Source: Microbacterium thalli (lineage in GTDB: Bacteria > Actinomycetota > Actinomycetes > Actinomycetales > Microbacteriaceae). From it: a stretch of 64,000 nucleotides of DNA. The translations under genes and the position numbers were made by a program. Positions 47,107 to 55,850 of this stretch are shown here, piece after piece. The stretch spans positions 434,001 to 498,000 of the forward strand of contig NZ_JAQZCH010000002.1 of the NCBI RefSeq assembly GCF_028737325.1, written 5' to 3'. Every line of letters starts with the position of its first letter. Within the stretch, counting starts at the first letter, position 1. Below the pieces are notes generated by a model that saw nothing but the letters and a program-made list of their open reading frames with translations, had not been told where the DNA came from and made no database searches.

Positions 47107-48566
47107 GATTCCTCCTGCTGCTCGTCGACGGTCGAGACCGAACGGTTCGTGATGCCGTGCCCGCCCGCGGCGGCTGTGAGCGCCTCGAGGAAGGACCGCG
47201 ACCAGTCGTCGACGTCGTGTTCGCGCACCCGCTTGCGGAGGGCACGCATCCGGCGCCCCTGCTCGGCGGTGGGCATCTCGACGGCGCGGACGATCGCGTC
47301 CTTGAGCCCGTCGATGTCGTGCGGGTTGATCCGGACCGCGCTCGCGAGCTCGTCCGCGGCGCCGGCGAACTCGCTGAGGACCAGGACCCCCTTGTTGTCG
47401 ATGCGGCTGGCGACGTACTCCTTGGCGACGAGGTTCATCCCGTCGCGCAACGCGGTGACGAGCATCACGTCGGCGGCGAGGAACAGCGCGACCATCTCTT
47501 CGCGCGGGAAGGCCTGGTGCATGTACCGGATGGCACTGTGACCCCAGGTGTCGTTGTCGCCGTTGATGCGGGCCACCGTGAGCTCGATCTCGTCGCGCAG
47601 CTGGACGTACGACTCCACGCGCTCCCGGCTGGGGCTCGCGACCTGCACGAGCGTGACGTCCTCGACGCTCAACCGACCGTCCTGGATGAGCTCGCCGAAG
47701 GCCTTCAGCCGGTGACGGATGCCCTTGGTGTAATCGAGGCGGTCGACGCCGAGCAGCACCTTCTTCGGGTTGCCGAGGTCTTCGCGGATCTCCGCGGCGC
47801 GCGCCTGGATGTCAGGGCGCTGCGCGAGCTCGATGTAGTCGTCGGTCGAGATCGAGATCGGGAAGGCCTTCGCCAGCGCCGTCCGGTGCCCGCCGTCCGA
47901 GGTGGGAACACGGATGCCGCTCGCCCGGGTCTCGTACCGCAGCTGGCGACGGACCGCGCGGGCGAAGTTGCCGGCGTCGGCCACTCGCTGGAACCCGATG
48001 ACGTCGGCGCCGAGCAGCCCCTCGAGCACCTGCTTGCGCCAGGGCAGCTGCGAGTAGAGCCCGTAGGCGGGGAACGGGATGTGGTGGAAGTACCCGATCG
48101 TCAGGTCGGGTCGCATGTCGCGCAGCAGCTTGGGCACCAGCTGCAACTGGTAGTCCTGCACCCAGACCGTGCCGCCTTGCGCCGCGACGGCGGCGGTCGC
48201 CTCGGCGAAGCGGAGGTTGACGCGCTGGTAGGCCTCCCACCAGTTGCGGCGGTAGCGGGGCGCGGCGATGACGTCGTGGTAGAGCGGCCAGATCGTGTCG
48301 TTCGAGAAGCCCTCGTAGTAGTCGGCGACGTCATCGGCGGACAACGGGACCGGCACCAGGTGCATCCCGTCGAAGTCGAAGGGATCGAACTCGAGGTCGG
48401 CCTTGCCCGGCCATCCGACCCACGCGCCCTCGGTGCTGCGCATGACCGGCTCGAGCGCGGTGACGAGTCCTCCCGGCGAGCGACGCCACTCGCCTCCGTC
48501 ACCACCATCCGTGTTCCGGTCAACCGGCAGGCGGTTGGCGACGACGACGAAATCAGCGGTGCTCAT
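47103..48566 (-). CDS. otsA: Alpha,alpha-trehalose-phosphate synthase
   Basis: OtsA makes trehalose 6-phosphate from UDP-glucose and glucose 6-phosphate. The 487-residue GT20 enzyme has WVQDYQLQLVPKLLR, GVDRLDYTKGI and ALRDGMNLVAKEY. GGAGG is five bases before the ATG at 48566 (MSTADFVVVANRLP); an upstream in-frame start was rejected for lack of a site. It precedes otsB with a four-base overlap. Confidence 0.96.
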   Translation of the reverse strand: MSTADFVVVANRLPVDRNTDGGDGGEWRRSPGGLVTALEPVMRSTEGAWVGWPGKADLEFDPFDFDGMHLVPVPLSADDVADYYEGFSNDTIWPLYHDVIAAPRYRRNWWEAYQRVNLRFAEATAAVAAQGGTVWVQDYQLQLVPKLLRDMRPDLTIGYFHHIPFPAYGLYSQLPWRKQVLEGLLGADVIGFQRVADAGNFARAVRRQLRYETRASGIRVPTSDGGHRTALAKAFPISISTDDYIELAQRPDIQARAAEIREDLGNPKKVLLGVDRLDYTKGIRHRLKAFGELIQDGRLSVEDVTLVQVASPSRERVESYVQLRDEIELTVARINGDNDTWGHSAIRYMHQAFPREEMVALFLAADVMLVTALRDGMNLVAKEYVASRIDNKGVLVLSEFAGAADELASAVRINPHDIDGLKDAIVRAVEMPTAEQGRRMRALRKRVREHDVDDWSRSFLEALTAAAGGHGITNRSVSTVDEQQEES

Positions 48567-48647
48567 GCATGCCTCCAGGCTGCGATCGGCGGTAGGCACA
48601 GCCTAGCGGCGCACCCTCCCACCTCTGCGGGCGACTACGTTTGTGCT

Positions 48648-48902
48648 ATGCGCAAGTACCTCTTCGGCACCGGTCTCCTCTCGTCGATCACCGGCGGCAT
48701 CACGCTGCTGCGCGCCGCTCGCAGCGACGAGCCCTTCACCTGGCGCACGGCGCTGGCGTGGCTCAGCTGGGGCATCACGTTCGCCCTCGCCATCGGCGCC
48801 GTCGTCGACAGCTACCGGGGTGCCCGCGGCCGCCTCATCGACGGCGACTCGAGCGTCGACCGCGACGAGTTGTTCCGCAAGCGCGTCAAGGGCAACCGCT
48901 GA
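48648..48902 (+). CDS. Small conserved membrane protein
   Basis: The 84-residue product has two short hydrophobic stretches (about 5-22 and 35-52) and a charged C-terminus. The ATG is six bases after TACGTT, another leaderless-type start. It is convergent with the thiolase gene. Function unknown. Confidence 0.65.
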   Translation: MRKYLFGTGLLSSITGGITLLRAARSDEPFTWRTALAWLSWGITFALAIGAVVDSYRGARGRLIDGDSSVDRDELFRKRVKGNR

Positions 48903-48938
48903 GGCCGCGGCGCTCATCCCCCGCGACTGCGCGAGACC

Positions 48939-50123
48939 TCAGCGAGTGAGGATGAGCGCTTCGCCCTGACCGCCGCCGCCGCAGAGTCCGGCCGCGGCCG
49001 TGCCGCTCCCGCGGCGCGCGAGCTCGTGCGCGAGATGGACCACGAGCCGCGCTCCGGACGCACCGATCGGGTGCCCGAGAGCGATCCCGCCGCCGTCGAC
49101 GTTGACGACGTCGTCCGACACGCCGAGCCGGCGCACCGATGCCGCGACGACCGCGCCGAACGCCTCGTTGATCTCGATCAGGTCGAGATCGGATGCCGCG
49201 ATCCCCTGCTTCGCGAGGGCTCGCTCGATCGCCGCAGCGGGCTGCTCGTGCAGCGAGTTGTCGGGCCCGGCGACCTGTCCGTTCGCCCCGACCGCAGCGA
49301 GTACCGCCCACCCTTCGCGCTCCGCGCGCTCGCGGGTGGTGAGCACGACCGCGGCGGCGCCGTCGGAGATCTGCGAGGCGTTGCCCGCGGTGATCGAGCC
49401 GTCCGCCGAGAAGGCGGGGCGCAGGCGCGCAAGGGTCTCGACCGTCGTATCGGGCCGCACGCCCTCGTCGGTGTCGACGAGCACCGGCTCACCGCGACGC
49501 TGCGGCACCGTGACCGGGGCGATCTCGGCGTCGAATCGTCCCTCTCCGGCGGCGGCTGCGGCGCGTTGGTGCGATCGGGCGGCCGCAGCGTCCTGGTCCT
49601 CGCGCGACACCGAGAAACGGGGGTTGAGGCGCTCGGTGGACGCTCCCATGCTCTCGCGGTCGTATGCGTCGGTGAGGCCGTCGAAGGCCGCGTGGTCGAG
49701 CACCTCGACCGAACCGTAGCTCCACCCCGAACGGGAGCCCGGCAGCAGGTGCGGCGCGCGGCTCATCGACTCCATGCCGCCCGCGACGACGACGTCGGCG
49801 TCGCCGAGCGCGATCATGCGGATGCCGTCGATGATCGCCGTCAGCCCCGAGAGGCACACCTTGTTGACGCTCGACGCGGGGACGTCCCACCCGATCCCGC
49901 CGGCCAGCGCAGCCTGGCGAGCCGGGTTCTGGCCGTTGCCGGCGGGCAGCACCTGCCCCATGATCACGGCGTCGACCGATCCCGCGGGAACGCCCGAGCG
50001 ATCGAGGGCAGCAGCGATCGCCGTGCCGCCGAGCTCCGGGGCGGAAACGCTCGACAGCGCGCCCTGCAGGCGGCCCTGCGGCGTGCGGGCGGCGGCGACG
50101 ATGACGATCTCAGGAGTGGCCAT
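48939..50123 (-). CDS. Acetyl-CoA C-acyltransferase (thiolase)
   Basis: The 394-residue thiolase has the nucleophilic Cys in VNKVCLSGLTA, then NEAFG, GGIALGHPIGASGAR and the second catalytic Cys in GLCGGGGQGEA. The form is typical of acetoacetyl-CoA thiolase (AtoB/PhaA-like), but beta-oxidation use is possible. TAGGCT lies six bases before the ATG. No other fatty-acid genes are adjacent. Confidence 0.92.
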   Translation of the reverse strand: MATPEIVIVAAARTPQGRLQGALSSVSAPELGGTAIAAALDRSGVPAGSVDAVIMGQVLPAGNGQNPARQAALAGGIGWDVPASSVNKVCLSGLTAIIDGIRMIALGDADVVVAGGMESMSRAPHLLPGSRSGWSYGSVEVLDHAAFDGLTDAYDRESMGASTERLNPRFSVSREDQDAAAARSHQRAAAAAGEGRFDAEIAPVTVPQRRGEPVLVDTDEGVRPDTTVETLARLRPAFSADGSITAGNASQISDGAAAVVLTTRERAEREGWAVLAAVGANGQVAGPDNSLHEQPAAAIERALAKQGIAASDLDLIEINEAFGAVVAASVRRLGVSDDVVNVDGGGIALGHPIGASGARLVVHLAHELARRGSGTAAAGLCGGGGQGEALILTR

Positions 50124-50235
50124 CCCCCCAGCCTACGAGCGCTGCAGCCACGGCGGGTTGCGGGGCGCGGGCGGCCGCACGACCGGCGGGGGAAAGTGAT
50201 CCCGCGATGTCGGAGGCCCATGGCACGATTCGAAC

Positions 50236-51675
50236 ATGTCTTCGAGTGCGGGATTCGGCAGCGACGCGGATGCCGCCGTGCTGGCCGCGCTCGTGGCGGA
50301 TGCCGAGGGCGCGGTCGACGTGGTCCGCGCGGGCCAGATCCGCGAAGTGCGGGTGCTGGCTGCGGCGGGCCGACTCGCGCGAGAGCAAGCCGCGGGGGCG
50401 TCGGAGCGGGTGCAAAGCCACGAGATGGCGTTACGCGGGATCGCCGCGGAGCTCGCCGGGGTGTTCGCGGCGACCGACCGCACGCTGCAACGCCGCATCG
50501 ACGAAGCGCAGGATCTCGTCGAGAACTACCCGGCAACGATGGAGGCTTGGGCGGCCGGACGCATCACCCGCGGACACGTCCGAGTGATCCAAGACGTGGG
50601 GTGCGCGGTGCCGGCTCAGGTGCGGGGCGAGTTCGAGCAGGCGGCGATCGAGCGGTGCGAAGGTGAGACGCCCAACCGCGTGCGGGACGCTCTGGTGCAC
50701 CTCGCGGAGAGGCTGCATCCGCGCTCGTTCACCGAGCGGCACGAAGCGGCTGCAGCGGGGCGGTGCGTGCGCGTGCAGGCGGGGCCGGACGGGATGTCGG
50801 ACCTGATCGCGACGCTGCCGACCGTGATCGCCGAAGGGGTCGTTGACCGGCTGACGCGACAGGCCCGCGAGATCATCGACGCCCGCCCGCAGGCCGACGC
50901 GGCCGGAGCGGACGCGGGCGACGCGGGCGAAGCGGGCGCGGGCGGCGCGGCCGCCGAAGCCGACGCAGACGCAGACGCAGACGCGCCGCACGGCTCGTCG
51001 TTCGCGGCGGACACCCGCACGATGGACCAGGTCCGCGCCGACGTGTTCGCCGACCTGCTGCTCGCCGGGGCACCCGCGCTCGACCCCACCGCTGACGGGG
51101 ACGGCAACGGCGCGCTCGGGGCGATCCGGGCGAAGGTACAGGTCGTTGTCTCGGCGCTCACCCTGACCGGCGAGGACGACGGGCCCGCCGACCTCGTGGG
51201 ACGCTCCCCCATCGACGCCGCCACCGCTCGGAAACTCGCCGGCGACAACACCGCCTGGGACCGACTCCTCACCCACCCCGTCACCGGAACCGTCCTGGAA
51301 TGCGACACCTACCAACCCACCGCCGCCATGCGGCGACTGCTCCGAGCACGGGACCGGCACTGCCGATTCCCCGGATGCCGACAACCCGCCATCCGCTGCG
51401 AGATAGACCACACCCACGCGGCATCCGACGGCGGACCCACCTGCGCCGGCAACCTCGCCCACCTCTGCAAACGCCACCACGACGTCAAACACCACACCCG
51501 CTGGCGCGTCAAACAGCTCGCCGGCGGACTCCTCGTGTGGACCTCCCCCACCGGGAGGATCTACCGCGAAGACGCACCACCGCCGCTGGTCGCGTTCGCG
51601 ATCGATATCGGGCAGTCCCGTCGAGACGGCATCCCGCGCTCGGGCGTGTCGCCGGGCACCACCCCGCCGTTCTGA
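50236..51675 (+). CDS. DUF222 domain/HNH endonuclease family protein
   Basis: The 479-residue protein has a long helical DUF222-like N-terminal region and a C-terminal HNH motif (near residue 376 onward: CRFPGCRQ...EIDHTHAASDGG...HLCKRHHDVKHH). These proteins, related to the mycobacterial 13E12 repeats, are common in many copies in Microbacteriaceae; their role is unclear. A linker near 220-250 is encoded by six-base repeats (GACGCA x3 at 50962-50979 and GCGGGCGAC-like units), giving an Ala/Asp repeat that could vary in length. Confidence 0.88.
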   Translation: MSSSAGFGSDADAAVLAALVADAEGAVDVVRAGQIREVRVLAAAGRLAREQAAGASERVQSHEMALRGIAAELAGVFAATDRTLQRRIDEAQDLVENYPATMEAWAAGRITRGHVRVIQDVGCAVPAQVRGEFEQAAIERCEGETPNRVRDALVHLAERLHPRSFTERHEAAAAGRCVRVQAGPDGMSDLIATLPTVIAEGVVDRLTRQAREIIDARPQADAAGADAGDAGEAGAGGAAAEADADADADAPHGSSFAADTRTMDQVRADVFADLLLAGAPALDPTADGDGNGALGAIRAKVQVVVSALTLTGEDDGPADLVGRSPIDAATARKLAGDNTAWDRLLTHPVTGTVLECDTYQPTAAMRRLLRARDRHCRFPGCRQPAIRCEIDHTHAASDGGPTCAGNLAHLCKRHHDVKHHTRWRVKQLAGGLLVWTSPTGRIYREDAPPPLVAFAIDIGQSRRDGIPRSGVSPGTTPPF

Positions 51676-51758
51676 CGACGACCGGGACCCGGCAGCATCC
51701 GACGCAGACACGGACACAGACACCACCGGTGTCCTTGCGCGCCCACGAGGGCTCAACA

Positions 51759-51800
51759 CACGAAGGCCCCGCAACTGGCGAGAGTTGCAGGGCCTTCGTG
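51759..51800. terminator. Bidirectional terminator between the HNH gene and tRNA-Lys
   Basis: An 18-bp stem with one mismatch (CACGAAGGCCCCGCAACT / AGTTGCAGGGCCTTCGTG) and a GGCGAG loop separates the HNH gene from tRNA-Lys. Confidence 0.85.
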
Positions 51801-51801
51801 C

Positions 51802-51877
51802 TGGTGCACCCCCTCGGACTCGAACCGAGAACCCACTGATTAAGAGTCAGTTGCTCTGCCGATTGAGCTAGAGGTGC
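51802..51877 (-). tRNA. tRNA-Lys (CTT anticodon)
   Basis: The 76-nt minus-strand sequence has acceptor GCACCTC/GGGGTGC-A with CCA encoded, anticodon loop CTCTTAA (CTT, decoding AAG) and T-arm CTCGGTTCGAGTCCGAG. Confidence 0.96.
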
Positions 51878-51962
51878 AGGCTGTTCGCAGTGAAGCGAAC
51901 CGAGGAGAAACGTTACCACCTCGCGACTGCTCTCGCGAATCGGGGGAAAGCCGCGCGCGTCG

Positions 51963-51968
51963 TATCCT
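51963..51968 (+). promoter_or_regulatory. -10 box of hisN
   Basis: TATCCT ends six bases before the GTG start of hisN, a clear leaderless arrangement that supports this start codon. Confidence 0.62.
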
Positions 51969-51974
51969 GGACCC

Positions 51975-52820
51975 GTGACCCCCACCACCCCGGATCGGAC
52001 CGACCCGATCGTCGATGACCTGAGCGCGGATCTTGCGCTCGCCCTGCGCCTCGCCGATGCAGCGGACGCCGTCAGCATGGCCCGCTTCGACGCGTCCGAC
52101 CTGGACATCCAGGTGAAGGCGGACGCCTCGCATGTCACCGAGGCCGACCTCGCCACCGAACGGGCCATCCGCGAGCTCCTCGCGGCCGAACGGCCGGACG
52201 ACGGCGTGCTCGGCGAGGAGTACGGCACCTCCGGAGACACGCGCCGCCAGTGGATCATCGATCCCATCGACGGCACTGCGAACTACCTCAAGGGCATCCC
52301 GATGTGGACGACCCTCATCGCGCTGGCGATCGACGGTGTCCCGCGCGTCGGCGTCGCCAGCCAGCCCGCGATCGGGCGGCGCTGGTGGGCCGCCACGGGC
52401 CACGGCGCGTGGACGAACGTTCCGGGCGACACCGCGCCGCGACGGATCTTCGTCTCCGCCGTCGACGACATCGAACAGTCCAGCATCAGCTTCCAGAGCC
52501 TGCGCCAGTGGGACGAGGTCGGTCGCGCGGACCAGCTGCTCGCACTCTCGCGCCGCGTGTGGCGCGACCGCGGTTACGGCGACGCCTGGCCCTACATGCT
52601 GCTCGCCGAGGGGCGCCTCGAGTTCGTCGCGGAGTTCGGCGTCAAGGAGTACGACATCGCCGCCCACGTGCCGATCGTGACCGAGGCCGGCGGCCGCTTC
52701 ACCGACATCGACGGTAACGAGACCCTGTCGACGCGCTCGTCGCTCGCCACCAACGGCACCCTGCACGCCACCTACCTCGAGCTGCTGCGCGAGACCCGCG
52801 CGGTCGGAGCCGACGCGTGA
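51975..52820 (+). CDS. hisN: Histidinol-phosphatase (inositol monophosphatase fold)
   Basis: HisN dephosphorylates histidinol phosphate in histidine synthesis of actinobacteria. The 281-residue IMPase-fold protein has the metal motifs GEEYG (Glu81/82) and IDPIDGTANY (Asp96, Asp99), with a third acidic region at EYDIAAHVPIVTEAGG. An inositol or other sugar phosphatase cannot be excluded. The next gene starts inside its stop codon region. Confidence 0.86.
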   Translation: MTPTTPDRTDPIVDDLSADLALALRLADAADAVSMARFDASDLDIQVKADASHVTEADLATERAIRELLAAERPDDGVLGEEYGTSGDTRRQWIIDPIDGTANYLKGIPMWTTLIALAIDGVPRVGVASQPAIGRRWWAATGHGAWTNVPGDTAPRRIFVSAVDDIEQSSISFQSLRQWDEVGRADQLLALSRRVWRDRGYGDAWPYMLLAEGRLEFVAEFGVKEYDIAAHVPIVTEAGGRFTDIDGNETLSTRSSLATNGTLHATYLELLRETRAVGADA

Positions 52821-53380
52821 CCCGCCCACACGGCCGAGCCGCCGCCGCGCTCGGCCTCATCGCCGGGCTCGGACTGCTGGCCGGCTGCGGTGCTCCCGAC
52901 CCCGCCCAGACCACCCCGCCGGCCGAAGCGGCCCCGTCGTCGCCGGTCGCGACCCCGCAAGCCACCGCATCCACGCCGGCTCTTCCCGACCCGACGTGCG
53001 AGAACATCATCCGACCGGCCAGCTTCGAGGAGCTCGAATCGCAGGGCTGGGAGTACAAGCAGGAGCCCTTCCTCATCGGCGAGATGCCGATCGAGGACGG
53101 GGTGTCGTGCCTGTGGACGAACCCGGCCGAGCCGGGCGGCAACATCCTGCAGTTCGGGTGGGCGCCGCTCACCGCGGAAGAGACCACCGACGCCGAGCAG
53201 TCGCTCGAGGCCGCCGGCTGGATCCGCGAAGAGGGCACCGACGGCGTCTACCTCACGGAAGACCCGGCGTTCGCGTTGAACATCGACGCCGACGGCTACG
53301 GCATGACCTACTTCTTCGGCGAAGGGTATGTGCAGGTCGCGGACGTCAAGCAGGGCCTCGTCGTGATCGAGCGGCGCTGA
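52817..53380 (+). CDS. Lipoprotein of unknown function
   Basis: The 187-residue product has a lipobox LLAGC (Cys24) after a hydrophobic signal, a Pro/Ala-rich spacer and a C-terminal domain with two cysteines (CENI, VSCLW) that may form a disulfide. The GTG start overlaps the hisN stop by four bases. No known family. Confidence 0.75.
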   Translation: MTRPHGRAAAALGLIAGLGLLAGCGAPDPAQTTPPAEAAPSSPVATPQATASTPALPDPTCENIIRPASFEELESQGWEYKQEPFLIGEMPIEDGVSCLWTNPAEPGGNILQFGWAPLTAEETTDAEQSLEAAGWIREEGTDGVYLTEDPAFALNIDADGYGMTYFFGEGYVQVADVKQGLVVIERR

Positions 53381-53381
53381 G

Positions 53382-53756
53382 ATGATCGAGACCATCACCG
53401 ACGTGGCCGACCGCATCCGCGACGCCGAGATCGCGTTGCTCACGTCTTCGGTCCGCCAGGACGCGCGACGTCTGCGTGAACTGCTGCATCCCGATTTCAC
53501 CGAGATCGGTCGATCCGGCCGGCTCTGGACGCGTGCCGACCTGCTCGTCGACCTCGTCGAAGAACCGACGCGGCCGACCCCCGACACCGACGAATGGACA
53601 TTCCAGCCGCTGGGTGCCGACGCCGTGCTGGTGACGTTCCGGGTGATCGCCGGCAGCCGGATCAGCCGCCACTCGTCGATCTGGGACACGACCGGCGACG
53701 CGCCCACCCTGCGCTTCCACCAGGGCACGGATCTCTCGGACGGAACCCGCCCCTAG
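53382..53756 (+). CDS. NTF2-like (DUF4440/SnoaL) protein
   Basis: The 124-residue protein resembles DUF4440 proteins with an NTF2 fold: a helical start, LRELLHPDFTEIGRSGRLWTR, and later beta strands (VLVTFRVIAG, SSIWDT). Such proteins are often enzymes or stability factors. It begins one base after the lipoprotein stop; the two are coupled. The role is unknown. Confidence 0.78.
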   Translation: MIETITDVADRIRDAEIALLTSSVRQDARRLRELLHPDFTEIGRSGRLWTRADLLVDLVEEPTRPTPDTDEWTFQPLGADAVLVTFRVIAGSRISRHSSIWDTTGDAPTLRFHQGTDLSDGTRP

Positions 53757-53817
53757 AGCCCGCGAGGGTCGAGGTCAAGGACGTGCGCCGTTCGGTCGGC
53801 GAAGGCAGAATCAGAAC

Positions 53818-53976
53818 ATGCCTGCACTTGCGATCATCCTCATCATCATCGGCATCGCGCTGCTGTTCACCGGAATCTTCGTCGAGGCGGTGAAGTTCCT
53901 GCTGTTCGTCGGTATCGCGATCATCGTCCTCGCCGTCATCGCCTGGCTGATGCGCTCGATCCGCAACAAGACCTGA
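53818..53976 (+). CDS. Small membrane protein (52 residues)
   Basis: The product MPALAIILIIIGIALLFTGI... is almost wholly hydrophobic with two stretches (2-21 and 26-43) and a basic tail. The ATG is six bases after CAGAAT, a leaderless-type -10. A strong terminator follows. No family recognised. Confidence 0.6.
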   Translation: MPALAIILIIIGIALLFTGIFVEAVKFLLFVGIAIIVLAVIAWLMRSIRNKT

Positions 53977-53990
53977 CCCGCACGAACGAC

Positions 53991-54038
53991 GAAGGGGCCC
54001 GAGAATCGCGATCACGCGACCCTCGGGCCCCTTCTTCT
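53991..54038. terminator. Bidirectional terminator between the small membrane gene and ssrA
   Basis: A 13-bp perfect inverted repeat (GAAGGGGCCCGAG and complement) with an 18-base loop is followed by TTCT. It lies 3' of ssrA on the minus strand. Confidence 0.8.
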
Positions 54039-54054
54039 GCTGCGACAGCGGCAA

Positions 54055-54424
54055 TGGTGGAGATGGGGGGAATCGAACCCCCGTCCATCGCTGAGATACG
54101 GCGTCTTCTCCGGGCGCAGTCTGTAGAGGCGTTCTGCTCGGCCCCGACTTTCAGTACAGACACATAAGTCGACGGGCCCAGTCCGGGAAGAGTCCCGCGT
54201 GACGTCCGGACGCCGTCACGCAGCAAGATCCCTAGATGACGCCAGGGTCCGTGGCGGGATCACACACGGTCTGACGGACTATCGGGCTCGCTTAGGCAGC
54301 GAGAGCGAAGTCAGTGCGCTTGGATTCGGCACTTATTGGTTTACAGAGATCGTTAACGAGATAACTCTGCATCCTCGGCCCGCTTCTCGCCGACACACAG
54401 GCGATGTCGAAACCGATCATCCCC
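54055..54424 (-). ncRNA. ssrA: tmRNA
   Basis: The 370-nt minus-strand RNA starts GGGGATGATCGGTTTCGACA and ends in the tRNA-like TTCGATTCCCCCCATCTCCACCA. The acceptor pairs GGGGAT with ATCTCC including one wobble. The tag reading frame after the resume site gives AESKRTDFALAA followed by TAA; the ALAA end is the ClpXP/ClpAP signal. It rescues stalled ribosomes with SmpB, encoded about 0.9 kb away. Plus-strand frames across it are spurious. Confidence 0.97.
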
Positions 54425-54556
54425 ATGAGCCTTCGTGTGAAGGGCCGCTGTCGCACTGTGGAGTTGTTCCCTCGGATGCCGCAGCACCCAAGCACTACAG
54501 ACTACAACCGATCGTGTTCCCACGCCATTCCCGGGGCCGCGCCCTAGAGTCGGCTC

Positions 54557-55219
54557 ATGGCCGACATCCTCATCTCCGTCCGCGGCGAAGCCGAGCAGCG
54601 CACGGCTCCCGAGCTCGCCCAGGTGTCCGCGAGCGTGGCGACCGAGGGCGCCGAGCGGGAGGACGTCGTGGCCCGCGCCAGCGCCTCCGCCGCCTCGATG
54701 CGCGAGCGGCTCGACGTACTTCACGGCCACGGCGCGGTGACGGCCTGGTCGAGCGGTACGACCTCGGTCTGGTCCGACCGCCCGTGGGAACCCGACGGCC
54801 GTGCGCCGGAGCTGCGCCACCAGGCGACGATCGCGTTCACCGCGACCTTCGCAGACGTGGCGGCCCTCGGCGAGTGGGTGAGCACGCTCGCCGACGACGC
54901 GACGGTGCGGATCGCTCACGTCGAGTGGCACCTCTCCCCCGCCACGCGCACGCGCATCGAGCGCGAGCTGGCGACCACCGCCGTCGGGGTCGCCGTCTCG
55001 CGCGCCTCGGCCTACGCCGCAGCCCTCGGCCTCGGATCCGTCGAGCCGACCGAGATCGCCGACGTCGGGCTGCTCAGCGGTGCGGATGCCGCGCCCCCGG
55101 CGTCCGCGTTCACCCGCACTGCCCTGCTGGCGGCAGACGGCGCCAGCGGCGGCATCGATCTACGCCCTACCGAGATCGTCGTCTCAGCAGCCGTCGAGGG
55201 TCGTTTCATCGCCCGGTGA
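54557..55219 (+). CDS. SIMPL (DUF541) domain protein
   Basis: The 220-residue protein has the DUF541 pattern: an N-terminal GEAEQRTAPELAQVSASV, a central beta/alpha region and a C-terminal strand IVVSAAVEGRFIA. It has no signal peptide, unlike many exported SIMPL proteins. The ATG is six bases after TAGAGT. It is inserted between ssrA and smpB on the opposite strand. Confidence 0.82.
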   Translation: MADILISVRGEAEQRTAPELAQVSASVATEGAEREDVVARASASAASMRERLDVLHGHGAVTAWSSGTTSVWSDRPWEPDGRAPELRHQATIAFTATFADVAALGEWVSTLADDATVRIAHVEWHLSPATRTRIERELATTAVGVAVSRASAYAAALGLGSVEPTEIADVGLLSGADAAPPASAFTRTALLAADGASGGIDLRPTEIVVSAAVEGRFIAR

Positions 55220-55278
55220 CGGCGAGGCCGACCCGCTGATGGCCGCCGCGAAGCGGCCGACGTGACGGGGCGACCGGA

Positions 55279-55755
55279 TCAGTCGCCGAGGCGGTTGCGC
55301 GAGCGCATAGCGCGTTCGGCTTCGCGCTTGTCCTCGCGCTCGCGGATGGTCTGACGCTTCTCGAACTCGCGCTTACCCTTCGCCACCGCGATCTCGACCT
55401 TCGCGCGTCCGTCCGAGAAGTACAGGCGCAGCGGGACGAGCGTGTAACCGCCCGCGCTGACGGCGTGGGACAGCTTGATGATCTCTTCCTTGTGCAGCAG
55501 CAGCTTGCGGGTGCGCTTGGCGGCGTGGTTCGTCCAGTGACCCTGCGAGTACTCGGGGATGTTGACCGCGTCGAGGAAGGCCTGCCCGTTGTCGATGTAG
55601 GCATACCCGTCGGTGAGGTTGGCGCGCCCCTGACGCAGCGACTTCACCTCGGTGCCCGTCAGCACGAGGCCGGCCTCGTAGGTCTTCTCGATCGCGTAGT
55701 CGTGGCGGGCGCGCTTGTTGCTCGCGACGAGCTTCTCACCCTGTTCCCTCGGCAT
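55279..55755 (-). CDS. smpB: SsrA-binding protein
   Basis: SmpB binds tmRNA and brings it to stalled ribosomes. The 158-residue protein has the family blocks [34 protein letters not shown], and the basic C-terminal tail ending [21 protein letters not shown] lies about six bases before the ATG. It follows ftsX in the conserved prfB-ftsE-ftsX-smpB order. Confidence 0.97.
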   Translation of the reverse strand: MPREQGEKLVASNKRARHDYAIEKTYEAGLVLTGTEVKSLRQGRANLTDGYAYIDNGQAFLDAVNIPEYSQGHWTNHAAKRTRKLLLHKEEIIKLSHAVSAGGYTLVPLRLYFSDGRAKVEIAVAKGKREFEKRQTIREREDKREAERAMRSRNRLGD

Positions 55756-55850
55756 GGCGCGCCTCCTTCCTGTGCTGCACGGGCGCAGCCCTACAGTCTA
55801 CGGGCAGCAGCGGCCACGCGGCCACCGCATGACCTCACGCCGCCGCGAAG

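Noticed and set aside
50236..51675. Mobile element or intron endonuclease
   Set aside because: The HNH gene lacks flanking repeats or intron structure and belongs to the DUF222 family that is common as stand-alone genes here.
54199..55239. A plus-strand frame crossing ssrA into the SIMPL gene
   Set aside because: Its first part is antisense tmRNA and the rest is out of frame with the SIMPL protein.
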